Positions 61,637-64,000 of a DNA stretch of 64,000 nt are shown here, piece by piece. The first letter of the stretch is position 1; the number at the start of each line of letters is the position of its first letter. Where the stretch lies: the NCBI RefSeq assembly GCF_900100255.1, contig NZ_FMTS01000001.1:992001-1056000 (forward strand). Reading direction: 5' to 3'. The notes under the pieces are model-generated. The model saw nothing but the letters and a program-made list of their open reading frames with translations. It did not search any database and was not told the DNA's origin. The translations under genes were made by a program, and so were the position numbers. Origin of the DNA: Asticcacaulis taihuensis (GTDB lineage: Bacteria; Pseudomonadota; Alphaproteobacteria; Caulobacterales; Caulobacteraceae).

Positions 61637-62968
61637 CTACCTCGCCAGAACTTGCGGCACGTAGCCCGGCAGGTCGGCATCGCTGAAGCCGAACACATAG
61701 ACACTGTTCGGATTGGGCTTGCCATCGATCGTGCTCAGGAAGTCGTTGTCACTGGCGATCCAAAGCGTATGGATAGCCACGCCATTCAGGGTTACGTCCG
61801 GGCCAAAACTGACATCCTCGATCTTTTCCGGAATGGTATCGCCGGCCACGCCGCTGGCTTTCAGACCGGCGACCATATCGAGGAAAACGGTCTTGGTTAC
61901 CGCCTTACCGGCCAGTGCCTCCGCGCCGCTCAAACCGCTGACATCGGATGCCCCGTCGAGATCGATCAGGAACAAATTCTTGAAACTCGGCTCACCGACG
62001 CCTCCGCGGCCCTTGCCGTCGCGCTCATCGACCAGGAACTGGTGGTCATTGACCGCCACGATCTCGCTGATGCCTGCATACTTCGGCTTTTCCACCGTGC
62101 CGATATTGCTCAGGCCATAGGCGTATTCATGCGTGACGCCGGTGACGATATCGACCGTGACAAGGCGCACATAGGATGCCTTGGTACCGCCATCCTGTGC
62201 CAGCGGGCTTTGCATGATACCGACCAGGGTCCGACCGTCCGGGGTGATCGCCAGGCCTTCCATGCCCTTGTTGGCGACCCGGCCGCTGGCATTGCCGGCG
62301 ATTTCCTCGTCACCTTTCAAGGACAGATGCGCGGCAGCGAATTTGGCCGGCAGGGCAAAGCTCTTCAGGCGCTGGCCCGTAGCGCGGTCGAACTGGTACA
62401 GATAGGGGCCGTATTCGTCGGAAATGAAGACGCTCTTGCCATCGGCCGAGACGCGGATGCCTTCCGGATCGAAACGGGCATTATCCGGATTGGTCGAGCC
62501 CTTTGCCGCATCGAACTGGTCAGAGCGGCCATTGAAGTAGAAACGGTCAGCGGCATTAAGCGCCGGCGCCTCGCCCTTATAGGCAAGCGACTTAGGGCTC
62601 CACAGCAGGGTCGTGGCCTCCAGCGTTGCCCTGATCGTAAACGGCAGGTCGGTACTCGCTGGCTCACGCTGGAAACGGAAGCTATGGAAACGATTATAAT
62701 AGCGCGTGGTGTTATCGACGGAAGCGTCATAGGGCGTGGCGTTCGGCCCGCGATCCGGGAGCATCAGGAAGGTATCCTCACCGGCCCAGGCCAGACCGGA
62801 ACCAAGCCCGCCGAGAATATTGCCCGACACGCCGTCTTCCAGTGTACCAGCCGTTTGAACCGCGAGGTCATGCCGCGAGGCATCAATATCCAGCGCCGCG
62901 ATCAGACGTGGTTCGGCAACGGCAGAAGTGGCGGCAAACAGGGCAAGCAAGGCGATCAGCGGGCGCAT
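61637..62968 (-). CDS. Exported phytase-like (esterase-like) beta-propeller protein
   Basis: A 443-residue secreted protein (signal MRPLIALLALFAATSAVA). It has the 'esterase-like activity of phytase' pattern: LGGLGSGLAWAGEDTFLMLPDRGPN near the N-terminus, FDPEGIRVSADGKSVFISDEYGPYLYQFDRATG, NKGMEGLAITPDGRTLVGIMQSPL and FLVDERDGKGRGG. These Asp/Glu-rich propeller motifs are typical of phytase-like or alkaline-phosphatase-like enzymes acting on phosphate esters. The ATG at 62968 has GGAG eight bases upstream and starts directly with the signal; a longer frame to 63016 is unlikely. The substrate is not known. Confidence 0.85.
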   Translation of the reverse strand: MRPLIALLALFAATSAVAEPRLIAALDIDASRHDLAVQTAGTLEDGVSGNILGGLGSGLAWAGEDTFLMLPDRGPNATPYDASVDNTTRYYNRFHSFRFQREPASTDLPFTIRATLEATTLLWSPKSLAYKGEAPALNAADRFYFNGRSDQFDAAKGSTNPDNARFDPEGIRVSADGKSVFISDEYGPYLYQFDRATGQRLKSFALPAKFAAAHLSLKGDEEIAGNASGRVANKGMEGLAITPDGRTLVGIMQSPLAQDGGTKASYVRLVTVDIVTGVTHEYAYGLSNIGTVEKPKYAGISEIVAVNDHQFLVDERDGKGRGGVGEPSFKNLFLIDLDGASDVSGLSGAEALAGKAVTKTVFLDMVAGLKASGVAGDTIPEKIEDVSFGPDVTLNGVAIHTLWIASDNDFLSTIDGKPNPNSVYVFGFSDADLPGYVPQVLAR

Positions 62969-63027
62969 AGGCAGGTCTCCATTTGGGAGTCCGCTTATGC
63001 GCATACCGCGTGACAAGCCTGTGACAG

Positions 63028-64000
63028 TTAATGCTTCTGCGCTGCCGCCAAAACCAGGAACATATAATTGGTCTCACCACCGCCCATGACATATTCCGTC
63101 TGCTGCCAGAAATAGGGCCATTTTTTCAGTTCCGGCAGGTCTGGCCGGATCAGGGCCGTGCCGGAAATGACGCCGCCAGGGATGTAAGACCAGTCGGCGC
63201 GGTTAGCGCCATAGGCGGTAGTGGCCGATTTTGCCCCGACGCCTGAAGCAAAAGACTCGGTATTTTCACCCGGATGGACGCCCAGCACGAAGTTCAACGC
63301 CTCCATCTGTAAGGTGTCCGGCGTGTATTGCGGCCAGGCCTTGTGAACGAAATACTGGTCGACGCCGAACCTCTGGATATCCCAGCCGGCGCCCCAGATA
63401 TAGGGCACATAGGGCACACCATAGGGCGTCTTCGTGGCTTCGTCGGTGAGCTTGGCCTGCCAGGTTTTCACCGCCTCCCCGACGTCATGTTTGAACGCCT
63501 TGTCCCTGATCAGCGGCATGGCCGAAGCCAGCACAGTGCCGGTCTGGTCGATATGGGCGACGATTTCCGGCTTTAGCCCGATCAGCCGCTTCATAACCGC
63601 GGAATCATGCGTCGTCTGCGCCAGTTCGGACAGGACAAAGACCTTCGCCTGCAAATCCGTGGCGCGATCATAGGCTTTATCATAAAGATCCCGCGCCGCC
63701 GCCAAAGCATCGGCGGCCATTTTCGGATTGGTCGGTGTCAGCACTCGTGCCGCCGTCGCCAGTTGCGCCGCCGTCGTCAGTTCGCGGTTGGGGTTATCCT
63801 CGGTGAAGACATAACGGTCGTCGGGAATGGATGAAGTCCTGGCCGTGCGCTCACCCGGTTTCAGCGCCGGATCGTAGTCGAGATTGTCGGTTTGGGTCGA
63901 GATATCGCCGAGCAGGGTATATTGCTCAAGCGTCGGCTCGATAATACCGCGATAGGTGCGGCCCAGCGCCTTGTAGCCGCCCAGGACTGACAGCAGGCCA
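63028..64000 (-). CDS. GH9-type glycoside hydrolase, C-terminal part (5' end outside window)
   Basis: The frame is open from the window end to the stop at 63028, giving about 324 residues of an (alpha/alpha)6 hydrolase. Upstream of the in-frame GTG at 63744 it reads on as RYVFTEDNPNRELTTAAQLATAARV, so that codon is not the true start. The GH9 C-terminal pattern is visible: LNFVLGVHPGENTESFASGVGAKSATTAYG, then YVMGGGETNYMFLVLA, with E in GGGETNY as the likely catalytic acid. GH9 enzymes are beta-1,4-glucanases or exo-glucosaminidases. The N-terminal part is needed to tell which. Confidence 0.85.
   Translation of the reverse strand, partial: GLLSVLGGYKALGRTYRGIIEPTLEQYTLLGDISTQTDNLDYDPALKPGERTARTSSIPDDRYVFTEDNPNRELTTAAQLATAARVLTPTNPKMAADALAAARDLYDKAYDRATDLQAKVFVLSELAQTTHDSAVMKRLIGLKPEIVAHIDQTGTVLASAMPLIRDKAFKHDVGEAVKTWQAKLTDEATKTPYGVPYVPYIWGAGWDIQRFGVDQYFVHKAWPQYTPDTLQMEALNFVLGVHPGENTESFASGVGAKSATTAYGANRADWSYIPGGVISGTALIRPDLPELKKWPYFWQQTEYVMGGGETNYMFLVLAAAQKH

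Noticed and set aside
1-64000. Prophage, insertion sequence, integron or genomic island ends
   Set aside because: No integrase, transposase, capsid or inverted terminal repeat was recognised; the only integration-like hint is the tRNA overlap at 58133.

Overview
The window looks like chromosome from a Caulobacteraceae-type alphaproteobacterium, most likely Asticcacaulis or a close relative. This is an inference from gene content: a SUV3-type helicase, several TonB-dependent receptors, DUF885 proteins, the TonB receptor/YfiR/CHASE8-kinase set and an E1alpha/E1beta/E2 bkd operon. GC content is moderately high. There is no rRNA, phage, insertion sequence or CRISPR array. One tRNA gene is present. 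Genes are dense, and only one gene-free gap slightly exceeds 300 bases (about 20275-20576).

Region 1 (1-14764) is housekeeping and general metabolism. It holds the end of nadB and all of nadC (NAD synthesis), a Pr6Pr membrane protein, an acyltransferase, and a DevBCA-like exporter (permease, ATPase, lipoprotein adaptor). These are followed by pgsA, D-mannonate dehydratase (manD) with a GntR regulator, the branched-chain 2-oxoacid dehydrogenase operon, and an ABC-F ATPase.

Region 2 (14862-48714, about 34 kb) is the notable part. It combines an outer-membrane receptor, a cupin-like protein, two inner-membrane carriers, three recognisable arabinose/galactose-directed glycosidases (GH127, GH43, GH27) and two six-hairpin-type secreted proteins of unknown specificity. 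It also has proline-tolerant or candidate peptidases (M24, S9 DPP-IV-like, three HExxxGH DUF885 proteins, one HExxH protein). Finally it has hydroxyproline/imino-acid catabolic enzymes: 4-hydroxyproline 2-epimerase, a DadA-like D-amino-acid dehydrogenase, a DHDPS-family deaminase and a DpkA-like delta-1-pyrroline-2-carboxylate reductase. A FadR-type GntR regulator sits inside it. Nearly every transcription unit starts behind a palindrome centred on GTATAC or a close variant; the best copy is the perfect 16-mer ATATCGTATACGATAT. The most economical reading is a regulated system for using hydroxyproline-rich plant cell-wall glycoproteins (extensins). It would strip arabinose from Hyp and galactose from Ser, cut the Pro/Hyp-rich peptide, import the products and convert hydroxyproline to 2-oxoglutarate semialdehyde. 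The semialdehyde dehydrogenase that finishes the route is not in the window.

Region 3 (48695-64000) carries a three-domain GH18-like/NodB/GT2 membrane protein with a GT-C-like partner, and a TonB receptor-YfiR-hybrid kinase operon whose last codons overlap a tRNA-Arg(CCT) gene. It ends with a SUV3-like helicase and a small DUF6966-like protein, a phytase-like esterase, and the C-terminal part of a GH9 glycosidase cut by the window edge.
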